Part shown: positions 1 to 9,221 of the stretch, in pieces
Numbering within the stretch: the stretch's first letter is position 1
How the letters are laid out: each line of letters begins with the position of its first letter
Assembly (NCBI RefSeq): GCF_016405985.1
Contig: NZ_JAEFCF010000032.1
Location: 1-61,940, forward strand
Direction: 5' to 3'
DNA length: 61,940 nucleotides
DNA from: Paracoccus sp. IB05
GTDB taxonomy: Bacteria > Pseudomonadota > Alphaproteobacteria > Rhodobacterales > Rhodobacteraceae
Translations under genes and position numbers: made by a program
The notes under the pieces: generated by a model
Database searches by the model: none
The model's input: only the letters and a program-made list of their open reading frames with translations
What the model was told of the DNA's origin: nothing

Positions 1-47
1 ACCCGCTGTCTCACAAACGTGAATCCATGAGCGAGCCGGATAGTGCA
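1..47 (-). repeat. possible insertion-sequence terminus at left edge
   Basis: Read on the minus strand, the last ~47 bases begin TGTTGCACTATCCGG and contain GTTTGTGAGACA. The latter resembles the TTTGTGAGACT repeats at 61668-61765 near the right edge. The TonB receptor stops resembling its family at about this point. This suggests an IS21-like element end inserted in the receptor gene, but only the edge is visible and the call is weak. Confidence 0.3.
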
Positions 48-977
48 ACAAAGCCGCTCAAAGCCGTCAAAGCTCTGGCCATATTCCAGCGAGGTGATGG
101 TGGAGCGGCGGGTCTCCCAGGACGGATCGCTGTATCGGCTCTCATAGCGGCCGGTGGCCTGCAGGCCATCAATACAGCGAAACTGCTCTTTACCCATATC
201 CTGGTCTTCGCCAATGAAACTCAGCCGCAGCGTGGCACCGTTATCGAGGTTCCAGGCGGCGCTCGCTGTCAGGCTGGTGCGGCGGTCCCGACCGCCTTTG
301 TCGCCGCCCCCCACGCGCGGATCGGACATCACGCCATCGGTGCGGGCCTGTTCAAAGCCGAGAAGCAACGCCGGCCCGCCCTCAACCTCACCGCCCCAGA
401 GGAGAGACGCACTATAGCCCAGCGGCTTCGCCCCCCGGTCCGAGCCGCTGACCCCAAGCCCCAGCTTCCAGCCGATGAAATCCCCGGCCCGCAGCGTGTC
501 ATAGATTACCAGCCCGGCCTCGGTATTGCGGCCAAAGGCGGTGCCTTGCGGGCCTTTCAGCAGCACGACCTGATCCGTAGCAAAGAAATGCGGCAGCTGC
601 ATGGTTCCCAGCGGCAGCGAGACGCCATTGACCAGATAGCCGACCGGATCGCTCAGCGCATTGTCGAAGGCGGAAATGCCGCGCACCACCAGCCGCTCGC
701 CGGAATTGGCGCGCTGGAACATCACGTTGCCCGCGCGCGCTGCAAGGAGATCGAGATCGGGCGCCTGCGGTTGATCAAGATCCGCGCCAAAGATCACCGT
801 CGCGTCCGTTGCAGATTGCAGCGCTGTCTCGCTCCAGTGGCTGGGCGAGATCACGATGGTGCCGAGATGGACCGGCTCTTCGGCAATGGCGGCGGTGGGC
901 AGCATCAGCGCTGCCACCGACAGGAGAAGTCGGCGCCGGGCGGTTGTCCTGGTTTTGGGCGGGAAGACAGATGTCAT
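1..977 (-). CDS. TonB-dependent outer-membrane receptor, N-terminal part (incomplete)
   Basis: The minus strand reads open from an ATG at 977, preceded by a GAGGA ribosome site, to the window edge. It gives about 325 residues: a signal peptide (Arg-rich start, hydrophobic core, cleavage near AIA-EE at residue 32), a TonB-box-like GTIVIS, a plug domain with the usual LVVRGISAF and VLLKGPQGTAFGRN motifs, then the first beta-barrel strands. Such receptors take up siderophores, cobalamin or other large ligands using TonB energy. It lies 99 bp downstream of an AraC-type regulator in the same direction. The last 10-15 codons no longer look like barrel sequence and coincide with an insertion-sequence-like terminus, so the gene may be truncated there. 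The ligand is not identifiable. Confidence 0.85.
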   Translation of the reverse strand, partial: MTSVFPPKTRTTARRRLLLSVAALMLPTAAIAEEPVHLGTIVISPSHWSETALQSATDATVIFGADLDQPQAPDLDLLAARAGNVMFQRANSGERLVVRGISAFDNALSDPVGYLVNGVSLPLGTMQLPHFFATDQVVLLKGPQGTAFGRNTEAGLVIYDTLRAGDFIGWKLGLGVSGSDRGAKPLGYSASLLWGGEVEGGPALLLGFEQARTDGVMSDPRVGGGDKGGRDRRTSLTASAAWNLDNGATLRLSFIGEDQDMGKEQFRCIDGLQATGRYESRYSDPSWETRRSTITSLEYGQSFDGFERLCCTIRLAHGFTFVRQR

Positions 978-1076
978 GATGCGGTCCTCGGAGCAGATCG
1001 GTTCTCTGAGCGACTGACACGGATGTGCAGGCCGGACTTCCATCAGGGCAAATAATTCTTCCATTCCGCGAAAGCG

Positions 1077-2084
1077 TCAGTTCGGGATCGGGCCACGCTG
1101 ACGCCAGCTGCGGGCAGTCATCCCGAAGCGCTTGCGAAAGGCTGTGCTGAGATGGCCCGGGCTCGAGAAACCACACTCATAGGCGATTTCAGTCAGCGAG
1201 CGGCGCTCACGCCGGATCAGGTCCGAGGCATGTTCCAGCCTGATATCGCGCAGCCGCTCGAACACCGTCATGCCGGTCTCGCGCCGAAAGGTGCGATTGA
1301 GCGTTACATGACTTACGCCCAGCGTCAGCGCCAGGTCGTCAAGCGACAGCGTCTCCGACAGGCGGTCGCGAAGCAGCGCCTCGGTGCGCTGGACCAGAAT
1401 ACGGGCCTCGGGAAGCGGCTCGGTCTTCCCCTGGATCTCGAGTTCCTCGAACACCTGACCGATCAGGGTCAGGCAGTCGCCCTCTTTGCGCAAGAGCGCC
1501 GCCGGGCTGGCATTCCCGTCGAAGAAACTGCCGGGCAGATGGCGGGCCAGCCGCGACAGGCGGAAAGTGCGGACCATGCCCTGTTGTGGCAATTCCCGCA
1601 GGATCAGCGCACGGAGACGGGGGCTGACCGCCTCGGACTCCATCACAACCACCAGATTGGAGCAGCTCTGGCCCGGATGCAGAATGCGCGCCAACGGGCC
1701 GGATCCGGTATGTAACACCCAGCCTTCGCCGTTGCGGATCGCATGGGCCACGCCCTCCGCATCGCGAATTGCCATGCTTCCGGCAATATTGAATGTCATC
1801 AGTAGCCGCCCCGGCGGCCAGCGCACTTGATCCTCCATACCGGAACCTGCCGCAAACCGGCTGAATGCAACCGACAGGCCTGGGCCAAGTCGCAGCAGAT
1901 CAACCTGCATCGCCCCCGCGACGCCTGGCAGGGCGATCCGCGTTGTCTCCCCCTCGCCCGGCAGGAAGCGGGCAGGCTCGATGCGGCTGGGGGACGCCCT
2001 CGCGGGATCAGCAACCGGGCCAGCCCTGCCCGCAAGATCAGTAACCGCGCGGCTTTCGGCCGCCCGATGCGCGTTCATACCCAT
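1077..2084 (-). CDS. AraC-family transcriptional regulator (PchR-like)
   Basis: This 335-residue protein has a divergent N-terminal ligand-sensing region and a C-terminal AraC double helix-turn-helix (about residues 230-330; LDDLALTLGVSHVTLNRTFRRETG, then LTEIAYECGFSSPGHLSTAFRKRFG). The length and layout fit the PchR group, which activates TonB-receptor genes when ligand is bound. That agrees with the receptor directly downstream. A GGAGG site lies at 2089-2093. ATG 2084 (4-nt spacing) and ATG 2078 (10-nt spacing) are both possible starts. A cobalamin-riboswitch-like leader lies just upstream on the same strand. Confidence 0.88.
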   Translation of the reverse strand: MGMNAHRAAESRAVTDLAGRAGPVADPARASPSRIEPARFLPGEGETTRIALPGVAGAMQVDLLRLGPGLSVAFSRFAAGSGMEDQVRWPPGRLLMTFNIAGSMAIRDAEGVAHAIRNGEGWVLHTGSGPLARILHPGQSCSNLVVVMESEAVSPRLRALILRELPQQGMVRTFRLSRLARHLPGSFFDGNASPAALLRKEGDCLTLIGQVFEELEIQGKTEPLPEARILVQRTEALLRDRLSETLSLDDLALTLGVSHVTLNRTFRRETGMTVFERLRDIRLEHASDLIRRERRSLTEIAYECGFSSPGHLSTAFRKRFGMTARSWRQRGPIPN

Positions 2085-2119
2085 TCATCCTCCGATCCGT
2101 CACACCCGACGGCTGAGCC

Positions 2120-2330
2120 AGAATGCAGGGTCGGTCTCCTGACTTGCGGGTCACGGCCTCCCCGCCCTTCCCATGCCGGGTTCACCCCGGGCACAGTGGG
2201 TTTTCGGGTTGGCTCTCCGCTCACAGTCGCGGGGGCGGTCGGATTTCACGCGGCCTGATCCGCCAATTTCGGATCGGGTGGCTGTCCTGTTCCCTGCCAT
2301 CACGGGTCACGCGATGGCACCATGCACAGA
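2120..2330 (-). promoter_or_regulatory. cobalamin (B12) riboswitch
   Basis: On the minus strand this leader contains the conserved B12-element blocks in order. A 5' stem region around 2325-2280 is followed by the CCCCCGCGACTGTGA core at 2235-2221, a CCACTG-type segment, then GGGAAGG, and finally GACCCGCAAGTCAGGAGACC at 2153-2134. The element ends about 35 bp before the AraC regulator start. Cobalamin riboswitches usually repress B12 uptake or synthesis genes when adenosyl- or aquo-cobalamin is present. Here the first gene controlled is a regulator, followed by a TonB receptor, so the receptor may serve B12 or a related corrinoid. Confidence 0.88.
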
Positions 2331-2845
2331 ACCATTGCTTGCATCTAGGCTCCCCGAGGTCAAGTCACCCGGCTTACGAGGGGGCTGCGCTGACGGTTAG
2401 GCGTTATATTGATGACTGGATCGTTGGGCATTTCCTGCCCGAGGGAAAAATTGAAAAGGCTACACGCGAGTTCGAAAATCGCGTCAGGAAGCGGCAAGTT
2501 AAGCGGGCCGAAGGCGGCGGCAAAAAGCCTGTTTCTGTTACCGAAAGAGCAAGGAGACACAAACGATGGTGAGCCGGTATTGATCCGTAAAACGGTGGCG
2601 GTGGCGAGATAGCCCGCCTTCAGTGCGGCGAAATGACGTGACGTTGTGCTGAGCAGACCGAAACCTGCGGAACAGTGCCCCCGGAGTGGAATTCGAGCAT
2701 GATGCTCACAGAAAGGAGTCAAGGCAGGTTTGAGTTGATCCTGCTGGCGTGAGCGCGGCCGAGTTGCGCGCCCTTGGAAACGGCACCAAACGCTGTGCGA
2801 TCATGGGCAGCCGCGTATCGGACGCAGCTCTAACTTCAAGAACCC
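2331..2845. other. region with no assignable gene (possible mobile-element remnant)
   Basis: About 500 bp of lower GC than its neighbours separate the riboswitch from the XRE regulator gene. Short open frames exist on both strands (about 120 codons minus at 2360-2722; about 58 plus-strand codons from 2392, ending 2572). Neither has a convincing ribosome site or a motif I recognise. Openness on both strands and the composition shift suggest a decayed inserted element. I cannot name it. Confidence 0.4.
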
Positions 2846-3640
2846 TCACCCCGTCAGGAACATATCCTCGTCGGTAGTGAAAAAGTTCCGGACAATCGGG
2901 TCGAGATTGCTGCCATCGACCCGAAAAAGTCCGCATTGCGCCAGGGCCTCGCGCAGCGAGAGCGTCATCCGCAATCGACGGATGATCAGCCGCGATGCAA
3001 AGGGCCCGCGATGGGGATGCCAGCCGATCCCGGACGCCATGCCTGTCAGGTAATTGGCCTGATGGCGATGCGCGGCATAGAGAATTGTCTGGCCAAACCC
3101 ATCCACCGGGCCGCGCGCATGTTCCAGAATGAAGATCCGGTCGCCGCGCAGCACAGCATGGCCGTCAAAACGCGACCGGGTGATCCTGCCATAATCAGGA
3201 TTCTCGACGCGCCCGACATAGCGGGTCAGTACCCGATGATCGCGCTCGTAAAGCTGCAAAAGGCCGCATTGCACCTGACCTGGCCATGACGGGGTCAGGA
3301 AATAATAATGATAGAAGCCCAGATAGTGCCGCAGCGATGCCAGTTCGCCCGGCTCGGGGCGCAGGGCGGCGGCAAAAGAGGATTGCGCATCGAGGCCAGG
3401 CCCGTTGCGCGAATCCTCAAGGCGGGGCGAGAGGAGTTCCTTTTCGCTCAGCGCGAAATAGGCCGCGATACGGCGCAGGTTATGCGCCGAGGGCATGGCG
3501 GAGCCGGTAAGATAGCGGTCAAATTGCTGCCGGTTGATGCCGATTTCGCGGCAGATCAGCGAGACTGACACCTTGGTTGCACAAAGATTTCGCAAATTGC
3601 GGGAAAAATTTTCGCCGATGCGCGCTGACAGCACGGACAT
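2846..3640 (-). CDS. XRE-type helix-turn-helix transcriptional regulator
   Basis: This 264-residue protein starts with a Cro/C1-type helix-turn-helix (about residues 20-70; VSLICREIGINRQQFDRYLTG ending in a YFALSEKELL helix). A long C-terminal region of unknown fold, probably ligand sensing, follows. The start at ATG 3640 has an AGGGG site 7 nt upstream. It is divergent from the hydrolase/ABC/peptidase operon at 3780, and a direct-repeat operator candidate sits between the two starts. The likely role is local control of that operon, inferred from position only. Confidence 0.8.
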   Translation of the reverse strand: MSVLSARIGENFSRNLRNLCATKVSVSLICREIGINRQQFDRYLTGSAMPSAHNLRRIAAYFALSEKELLSPRLEDSRNGPGLDAQSSFAAALRPEPGELASLRHYLGFYHYYFLTPSWPGQVQCGLLQLYERDHRVLTRYVGRVENPDYGRITRSRFDGHAVLRGDRIFILEHARGPVDGFGQTILYAAHRHQANYLTGMASGIGWHPHRGPFASRLIIRRLRMTLSLREALAQCGLFRVDGSNLDPIVRNFFTTDEDMFLTG

Positions 3641-3666
3641 TTTACGCCCCTTTTCATCTATTCGCG

Positions 3667-3703
3667 TAAATCAGCACAAATTGATATAAATCCGCGCAAT
3701 TGG
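3667..3703. promoter_or_regulatory. tandem direct-repeat operator candidate
   Basis: TAAATCAGCACAAATTG at 3667-3683 is repeated as TAAATCCGCGCAATTGG at 3687-3703, exactly 20 bp apart (two helical turns). It lies in the A+T-rich gap between the divergent XRE regulator and the hydrolase operon, 27 bp from the regulator start. It is the obvious candidate site for the XRE protein. Confidence 0.55.
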
Positions 3704-3779
3704 CAAGCAGTCCTCAACCCTCATTCTGCGCGGCAGTGCTTCGCTGCGAGGCCGGAACAACCAGGGAAGAGTGCCGGGC

Positions 3780-5759
3780 ATGACCGTGATCCATGAAACC
3801 GTCGATATGGCGATCAATCTCCCCGATGGCACCAGGCTCTCGGCGCGCAGCTGGATCCCGGAGGATGCCATGGCGCAGCCGGTTCCGGCGATCCTCGAAT
3901 TTCTGCCCTATCGCAAACGCGATGGCACCGCAGAGCGCGACCAGATCACTCATCCCTGGTTTGCCGCTCGGGGCTACGCCTGCCTGCGCGTCGATATGCG
4001 CGGCTGTGGCGAATCCGAGGGTCTCTTTGACGACGAATACTCGCCCCAGGAGATGCAGGACGCACTGGATGTGATCGACTGGATCTCGCGCCAGGACTGG
4101 TGCTCGGGCAATGTCGGCATGATGGGGATTTCCTGGGGCGGCTTCAATTCGCTGCAGGCTGCGGCCAATCGCGCGCCCGCGCTGAAGGCGATCATCACGC
4201 TTTGCTCGACCACCGACCGCTTTGCCGATGACATCCATTTCAAGGGCGGCTGCCTTCTGGGCGAGAATATCGGCTGGGCAGCGACGGCGGTTTCCTGGTT
4301 CTCGCCACCGCCGGACCCGGCGCTGGCGGGCGAGGCCTGGCGCGATATCTGGCTGAACCGGCTGGAGAAAATGCCCTTCGTTGCGCAGACTTGGCACGAA
4401 CATCAGAACCGCGATGCCTATTGGAAACATGGCTCGGTCTGCGAGAATTATGATGCGATCACGGCGGCAGTCTTTGCCATTGGCGGCTGGCATGACGGCT
4501 ATCGCAACACCCCCGCCCATCTCGCGGCCAATCTGACCGCACCAGTCCGCGCGCTGATGGGCCCCTGGAACCACAAATATCCGCATATGGCGGTGCCCGG
4601 ACCCCGGATCGGCTTTTTGCAGGAGGCGCTGGCCTGGTGGGATCACTGGCTGAAAGGCATCGGGAACGGCGCCGACAGGGCCCCGGCCTATACCGCCTGG
4701 CTGATGGACAGCGTAAAACCCGCAACCTCTTTCGGGCATCGTCCCGGGCGCTGGATTACCGAGGCCGAATGGCCCTCGCCCCGGATCACGCCACGCATCT
4801 TCCACCTTGGCGAGGCCCGGCTGGGCGACACCCCTGCCCCCGCTTTCACGCAGCAGGCGCGCCCCTCAACGGCGATCGGGATGGCGACGGGGGAGTATTT
4901 CCCCTTTGGCTTCGGCCCGGGTGAATTGCCCGATGACCAGCAGGGTGATGACGCGCTTTCGGCCTGCTTTGACTCGGACATGCTGAGTGACACCTGCGAC
5001 ATTGTCGGTGCACCGCGTGTCAACCTGACGCTCAGCGCCGATCAGCATCGCGGACAAATCGCCGTGCGGCTTTGCGATCTGCGTCCCGATGGCAGTTCGG
5101 CCCTGATCACGATGGGCGTCCTGAACCTGCGCCACCGTGAAGGCTTCGAGGCGATGAAGGATCTCGTCCCGGGCCAGCCCACAGAGGTCGCGCTGGATCT
5201 GGACCAGATCGCCTACCGCCTGCCCGAAGGCCACCGGCTGCGGCTTGCTGTTTCGACCAGCTACTGGCCCTTCATCTGGCCCGAACCCGAGCCTCTGACG
5301 GTGACGATCTCGGGGGGCAGCCTCTCGCTGCCGCTGCGACCGCTGGCGACAGGTGACGAGATCAGCTTCCCTGAACCGACCGGTGCCCCGCCTCTGGCGC
5401 TGAAATACCATTCGGAAACACTCGAATCGAAACATGTCGAGACCGACCCGGGGACCGGCGAAACCCGGATCATCATCTCCGGCACCACACCGCTGACCGA
5501 AGATCAGACCCACGGCCTGACCACCGGATCGAAAATCGAGGAAATCTGGTCGATCCGGGACGGCGAGCCCGCCAGCGCGAGGGTCGATATCACCTGGGAT
5601 CGCAGCCTTGGCCGGGGGGACTGGCAGACCCGCAGTCGCGTTCTGACCAGTCTCTGGGGCGATGCGGAAGATTTCCACATCGTTCAGCGCATCCAGGCCT
5701 GGGAGGGCGAGAGGCTGGTCTTTGACCGCCATCACCAGGATTCCGTGCGCAGGCTTTAA
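3780..5759 (+). CDS. CocE/NonD-family (S15) serine hydrolase
   Basis: This protein of about 659 residues begins at ATG 3780, which has an AGGGAAG site 8 nt upstream; an in-frame GTG at 3771 touches that site and is less likely. The N-terminal alpha/beta-hydrolase has the nucleophile motif GISWGGF with Ser118, and a late WNHKYPH histidine. It is followed by the jelly-roll C-terminal domain typical of X-Pro dipeptidyl-peptidase, cocaine-esterase and alpha-amino-acid ester hydrolases. No signal peptide is seen, so it is cytoplasmic. As first gene of an operon with a Dpp-type importer and an S9 peptidase, it probably cleaves an imported peptide, ester or amide. The substrate is unknown. Confidence 0.88.
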   Translation: MTVIHETVDMAINLPDGTRLSARSWIPEDAMAQPVPAILEFLPYRKRDGTAERDQITHPWFAARGYACLRVDMRGCGESEGLFDDEYSPQEMQDALDVIDWISRQDWCSGNVGMMGISWGGFNSLQAAANRAPALKAIITLCSTTDRFADDIHFKGGCLLGENIGWAATAVSWFSPPPDPALAGEAWRDIWLNRLEKMPFVAQTWHEHQNRDAYWKHGSVCENYDAITAAVFAIGGWHDGYRNTPAHLAANLTAPVRALMGPWNHKYPHMAVPGPRIGFLQEALAWWDHWLKGIGNGADRAPAYTAWLMDSVKPATSFGHRPGRWITEAEWPSPRITPRIFHLGEARLGDTPAPAFTQQARPSTAIGMATGEYFPFGFGPGELPDDQQGDDALSACFDSDMLSDTCDIVGAPRVNLTLSADQHRGQIAVRLCDLRPDGSSALITMGVLNLRHREGFEAMKDLVPGQPTEVALDLDQIAYRLPEGHRLRLAVSTSYWPFIWPEPEPLTVTISGGSLSLPLRPLATGDEISFPEPTGAPPLALKYHSETLESKHVETDPGTGETRIIISGTTPLTEDQTHGLTTGSKIEEIWSIRDGEPASARVDITWDRSLGRGDWQTRSRVLTSLWGDAEDFHIVQRIQAWEGERLVFDRHHQDSVRRL

Positions 5760-5782
5760 GCTGCGGACAATTCGATAAAAAG

Positions 5783-5797
5783 GCATCCTCAGGATGC
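5783..5797. promoter_or_regulatory. 7+7 bp palindrome in operon leader
   Basis: GCATCCT-C-AGGATGC is a perfect palindrome in the 60-bp gap between the hydrolase stop and the solute-binding-protein start. It could be an operator or a short RNA structure affecting expression of the binding protein. Function is not established. Confidence 0.35.
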
Positions 5798-5819
5798 GGG
5801 ACAGGAAGGGACCGGAACA

Positions 5820-7397
5820 ATGACTGTGAAAGAGATGACCGGCGTATCGCGCCGTGGTTTCATTGCCTCATCACTTGCGCTCGGGGCAGCGGGGCTTGCG
5901 CTGCGCGGCCATCCGGCTTTGGCCCAGGTCAGCACGGAAGGCGGTCGTCTTCGCGCAAGGCTTTATGCGGATATCTCGAATCTCGATCCGGCCTTCTGGA
6001 CTTCGGGCTCGGATGCGCTGGTGATGGAATGCATCTTCGCTTTCGCAATGCAGTTCGAAACCGGCACAAGTGAGTTCAACGCTCTGCCACTGGCGCTGAA
6101 AGCGCTGAATGTGATCGATGACACCCATATCGGCTTTGAGCTGAATGAGGGCATCCTCTATTCCGGCGAATATGGCGAAATGACCGCCGAGGATGCCAAA
6201 TTCTCCTGGGAACGCATCGCGGATCCGGCAGTGCAATCGCCCTATGCGGCGGATTGGGCGCAGCTGGATCATGTCGAAGTGACCGGTCGCTATAGCGGCA
6301 CCATCGTGCTGAAATCGCCCTTCGCCCCCTTGTTCACCACCACCCTGCCCGCAACCAGCGGCATCATCCTGCCCAAAGCCGCGATTGAGGCGGCGGGTGG
6401 TCAGTTCTCGACCGAGCCGCCGGTGACCTCTGGCCCCTACCGCATCCGCGAATGGCAGCCGCGCACCCGGGTGGTTCTGGAAAAGAACCCCGATTTCAAA
6501 CTGTTCGATGTCGTATTCGATGAGCTGGTCCTGATCCCGATTGAAGACCCCAAGACCGCCGAGCTGGGCTTTGAAGCGGGCGATCTGGATCATGCGCAGA
6601 CCTCGATCTCGTCGATCCCGCGCTTTGCCGCTGCCGCACCGAATGGCGGGCGCTTTGATGAGTTTACGGCGCTGAACTATTACTGGCTTGGCATGAATGA
6701 GGCCAATGCCGACCTGACAGATCAGAAAGTGCGCCGCGCCATCCAGCACGGGATCGCCCGCGATGCGGTGGTCGAGGCCGCCTATCTGGGGGCCGCCTCG
6801 CCCGCCGCCGGAATCATCGCGCCGGGCCTTGCGGGGCACCGCGCGGAAAACACCTATAATTACGACCCCGATCTTGCCCGCAGCCTGCTGGCCGAGGCCG
6901 GTGTACCGGACCTCAATGTCACGCTTTCAATCCAGCAAACCGCCGAAGATCTGGCCGCAGCCCAGATTATCCAGGCACTGCTCGCCGATATCGGCGTCAC
7001 CGTGCAGATTGACCAGTATGAAAGCGGCAGCTTCTGGAGCCTCGGTATCGAGGCCGATGGCGATCAGTGGAAGAGCCTGCAGCTCTTCCTCTTCAGCTTC
7101 ACCATGCAGCCCGATCCCAGCTGGGCCACCGCCTGGTTCACATCGGAGCAGGTTGGCGTCTGGAACTGGCAGCGGTTCAGCAATGAGGAATTCGACCGCC
7201 TGAACCAGGAGGCCTCGACCGAGCTGGACACGGAAAAGCGGGGCGCGATGTATATCCGCATGCAGGAGCTGATGGAAGAATCGGGCGATTTCGTCTTCCT
7301 GACCTTCGAGCCAATCGGCACCCTGACCGCCGCAGGCGTCATGCCCGCGATGCGGCCCGATGGCTGGCCGATCCTGTCGCGTTTCACAAAGGCCTGA
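5820..7397 (+). CDS. ABC transporter substrate-binding protein, family 5 (peptide/nickel type)
   Basis: A 525-residue periplasmic binding protein with a twin-arginine signal (SRRGFIASSLALGAAG, cleavage near ALAQ at about residue 36). The SBP_bac_5 fold is evident from the NLDPAFWTSGSD start, the FSWERIADPAV segment and the GPYRIREWQP motif. It binds the solute for the two permeases and two ATPases that follow. It starts at ATG 5820 behind AGGAAGGG. It sits second in the operon after the hydrolase, as expected for import of an oligopeptide-like substrate. Confidence 0.9.
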   Translation: MTVKEMTGVSRRGFIASSLALGAAGLALRGHPALAQVSTEGGRLRARLYADISNLDPAFWTSGSDALVMECIFAFAMQFETGTSEFNALPLALKALNVIDDTHIGFELNEGILYSGEYGEMTAEDAKFSWERIADPAVQSPYAADWAQLDHVEVTGRYSGTIVLKSPFAPLFTTTLPATSGIILPKAAIEAAGGQFSTEPPVTSGPYRIREWQPRTRVVLEKNPDFKLFDVVFDELVLIPIEDPKTAELGFEAGDLDHAQTSISSIPRFAAAAPNGGRFDEFTALNYYWLGMNEANADLTDQKVRRAIQHGIARDAVVEAAYLGAASPAAGIIAPGLAGHRAENTYNYDPDLARSLLAEAGVPDLNVTLSIQQTAEDLAAAQIIQALLADIGVTVQIDQYESGSFWSLGIEADGDQWKSLQLFLFSFTMQPDPSWATAWFTSEQVGVWNWQRFSNEEFDRLNQEASTELDTEKRGAMYIRMQELMEESGDFVFLTFEPIGTLTAAGVMPAMRPDGWPILSRFTKA

Positions 7398-7406
7398 TTT
7401 CCCGCG

Positions 7407-8351
7407 ATGCTCAGCTATCTTGCCAGGCGCATCCTTCTGTCGGTCGCGGTGGTCCTCACCGTGATCGCAGCCCTGTTTGCGATGATGCATGCCATTCCCG
7501 GTGACGCGGTCAGAACCGCGCTTGGCCCGCGCGCAAGCGAGGCCATGGTCGAGGCTTATCGCGTGAAAATGGGGCTGGATCAGCCGGTTCTGGTGCAGAT
7601 CTGGCGGTTTTTCAGCACCATTTTGCAGGGGGATCTGGGCAGTGACGCCATATCAGGTGTGCCGGTTGCGCGGATCATCCTCGCGCAGCTTCCCGATACG
7701 CTTTACCTCGTCGCCGGTGCGATGGTGGTCGCAGTGGTGCCCGGCATCTGGCTGGGCGTGATGTCCGCCACGCATCGCGGCAGCCTTTTTGACCGGGTGA
7801 CCTCGGTCCTGTCGGTCTCGGTCATGGCGGTGCCTTCTTTCGTGATCGCGATCTATCTCCTGCTGATCTTTGCCATCCACCTGTCCTGGTTCCCCGCCAT
7901 CGGCGCGGGCGAGGGCTTTGCCGACCGGCTGCACCGGCTGGTGCTGCCCTCGGTCGCGCTCGGGCTGGCCTGGATCGGCTATATCGCACGGATCCTGCGC
8001 GCCTCGATGCTGGAGGTGATGGGCGAAAACCATATCCGCACCGCCCGCGCCTTTGGTCTGTCGGAACGGCGGATCATGTTCGACTACGTGCTGCGCATCG
8101 CGCTTTTGCCGACAATCACCGTCCTTGGCATGGGGATCGGCCAGATGCTGTCCGGCGCGGTCTTTGCCGAAATCGTCTTTGGCCGCCCCGGCATCGGCAA
8201 GCTGGTCTACGATTCCATCGCAGCGCGGAATTACCCCATCGTGGTCGGCACTCTGCTGGTGACCACCGGCTTCTTCGTCCTTGTTAACCTGATTGCCGAT
8301 CTGCTGATCGCCTTCCTTGACCCGAGGGTGCGCAATGTCGTCAGCCGTTGA
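7407..8351 (+). CDS. ABC transporter permease, DppB type
   Basis: 314 residues with the N-terminal transmembrane helix and conserved IPGD (about residues 30-33) of DppB/OppB proteins, about six membrane helices, and a binding-protein-dependent EAA-type loop (MGENHIRTARAFGLSERRIMFDY). It forms half of the inner-membrane channel. It begins 9 bp after the binding protein and its end overlaps the next permease, indicating translational coupling. Confidence 0.92.
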   Translation: MLSYLARRILLSVAVVLTVIAALFAMMHAIPGDAVRTALGPRASEAMVEAYRVKMGLDQPVLVQIWRFFSTILQGDLGSDAISGVPVARIILAQLPDTLYLVAGAMVVAVVPGIWLGVMSATHRGSLFDRVTSVLSVSVMAVPSFVIAIYLLLIFAIHLSWFPAIGAGEGFADRLHRLVLPSVALGLAWIGYIARILRASMLEVMGENHIRTARAFGLSERRIMFDYVLRIALLPTITVLGMGIGQMLSGAVFAEIVFGRPGIGKLVYDSIAARNYPIVVGTLLVTTGFFVLVNLIADLLIAFLDPRVRNVVSR

Positions 8352-9219
8352 TCCCGCCACCGCAGCTGTGGTGAAAAAGCCGCGCAAGGCCAGAGGCGCC
8401 ATGCGTCGCCTTGTCAGTGACCCTCTGGGGGCGCTTGGGCTCGGGCTGATCGTGGTGACGGTGCTCGCCGCCCTTGCGGCGGGGCTTTTGCCGCATGACC
8501 CGGTCAAGCTGAACCCGATGGTGCGTTTCGCCGCGCCCGGGGCCGAACACTGGCTGGGCACGGACAATCTGGGCCGCGATCTCTTTACCCGCATGCTGTA
8601 TGGTGCGCGGATTGCGCTGGTGATTTCCATCGGGGCGACAGTGGCGTCACTGCTGGTCGGGCTGCTCTTCGGCGTATTGGCGGGGTTCGGACCGCGCTGG
8701 CTGGACAGTATCCTGCTTTTGCTGATGGATGCGATGAAAAGCGTGCCCACCGTCATGCTGGCACTGGTCCTGATCACATGGACGGGGCCAAGCCTCTGGG
8801 CAGTGGTGCTGGTCGTGGTGCTGGTCAATGGCCCCACCTATGCGCGGATCGTGCGCACCCAGGTCCTCGCGCTGAGGAATGCCGAATTTATCGAGGCAGA
8901 ACGCGCTCTTGGTGCCGGTTTCCTGCGCGTCGCAAGCCTGCATGTTGTGCCGAATATCATCGGCCCGCTGCTGATCCTTGCGGCGATGGATATCCCGATC
9001 GTGGTCGGGATCGAGGCCGGGCTCAGCTTCCTGGGCCTTGGGGTCCGCCCGCCGACGCCGTCCTGGGGCACAATCCTGTTCGACGGGTTCTCCTATATCC
9101 GCGACAGCATCTGGATGGTTGTGGCCGGTGGTCTGCCCATCGTCATCACCGCGCTTGGCTTCACCTTCCTTGGCGAGGCGCTGCGCGACACGTTTGATCC
9201 GAAACTGGCAAAGAGGTGA
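8335..9219 (+). CDS. ABC transporter permease, DppC type
   Basis: About 294 residues from ATG 8335; an in-frame ATG at 8317 would extend it by six residues into the previous gene. It carries the DppC hallmarks: HWLGTDNLGRDLFTRMLYGAR after the first helix, and a PTPSWGTILFDG segment near the C-terminus. The EAA loop reads EFIEAERALGAGFLRV. It pairs with the DppB-type permease just upstream. The stop overlaps the ribosome site and start region of the next gene. Confidence 0.92.
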   Translation: MSSAVDPATAAVVKKPRKARGAMRRLVSDPLGALGLGLIVVTVLAALAAGLLPHDPVKLNPMVRFAAPGAEHWLGTDNLGRDLFTRMLYGARIALVISIGATVASLLVGLLFGVLAGFGPRWLDSILLLLMDAMKSVPTVMLALVLITWTGPSLWAVVLVVVLVNGPTYARIVRTQVLALRNAEFIEAERALGAGFLRVASLHVVPNIIGPLLILAAMDIPIVVGIEAGLSFLGLGVRPPTPSWGTILFDGFSYIRDSIWMVVAGGLPIVITALGFTFLGEALRDTFDPKLAKR

Positions 9220-9221
9220 TC

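Noticed and set aside
2400-2720. Group II intron or structured RNA
   Set aside because: Some segments looked RNA-like, but no domain V-type hairpin or intron-encoded protein could be identified.
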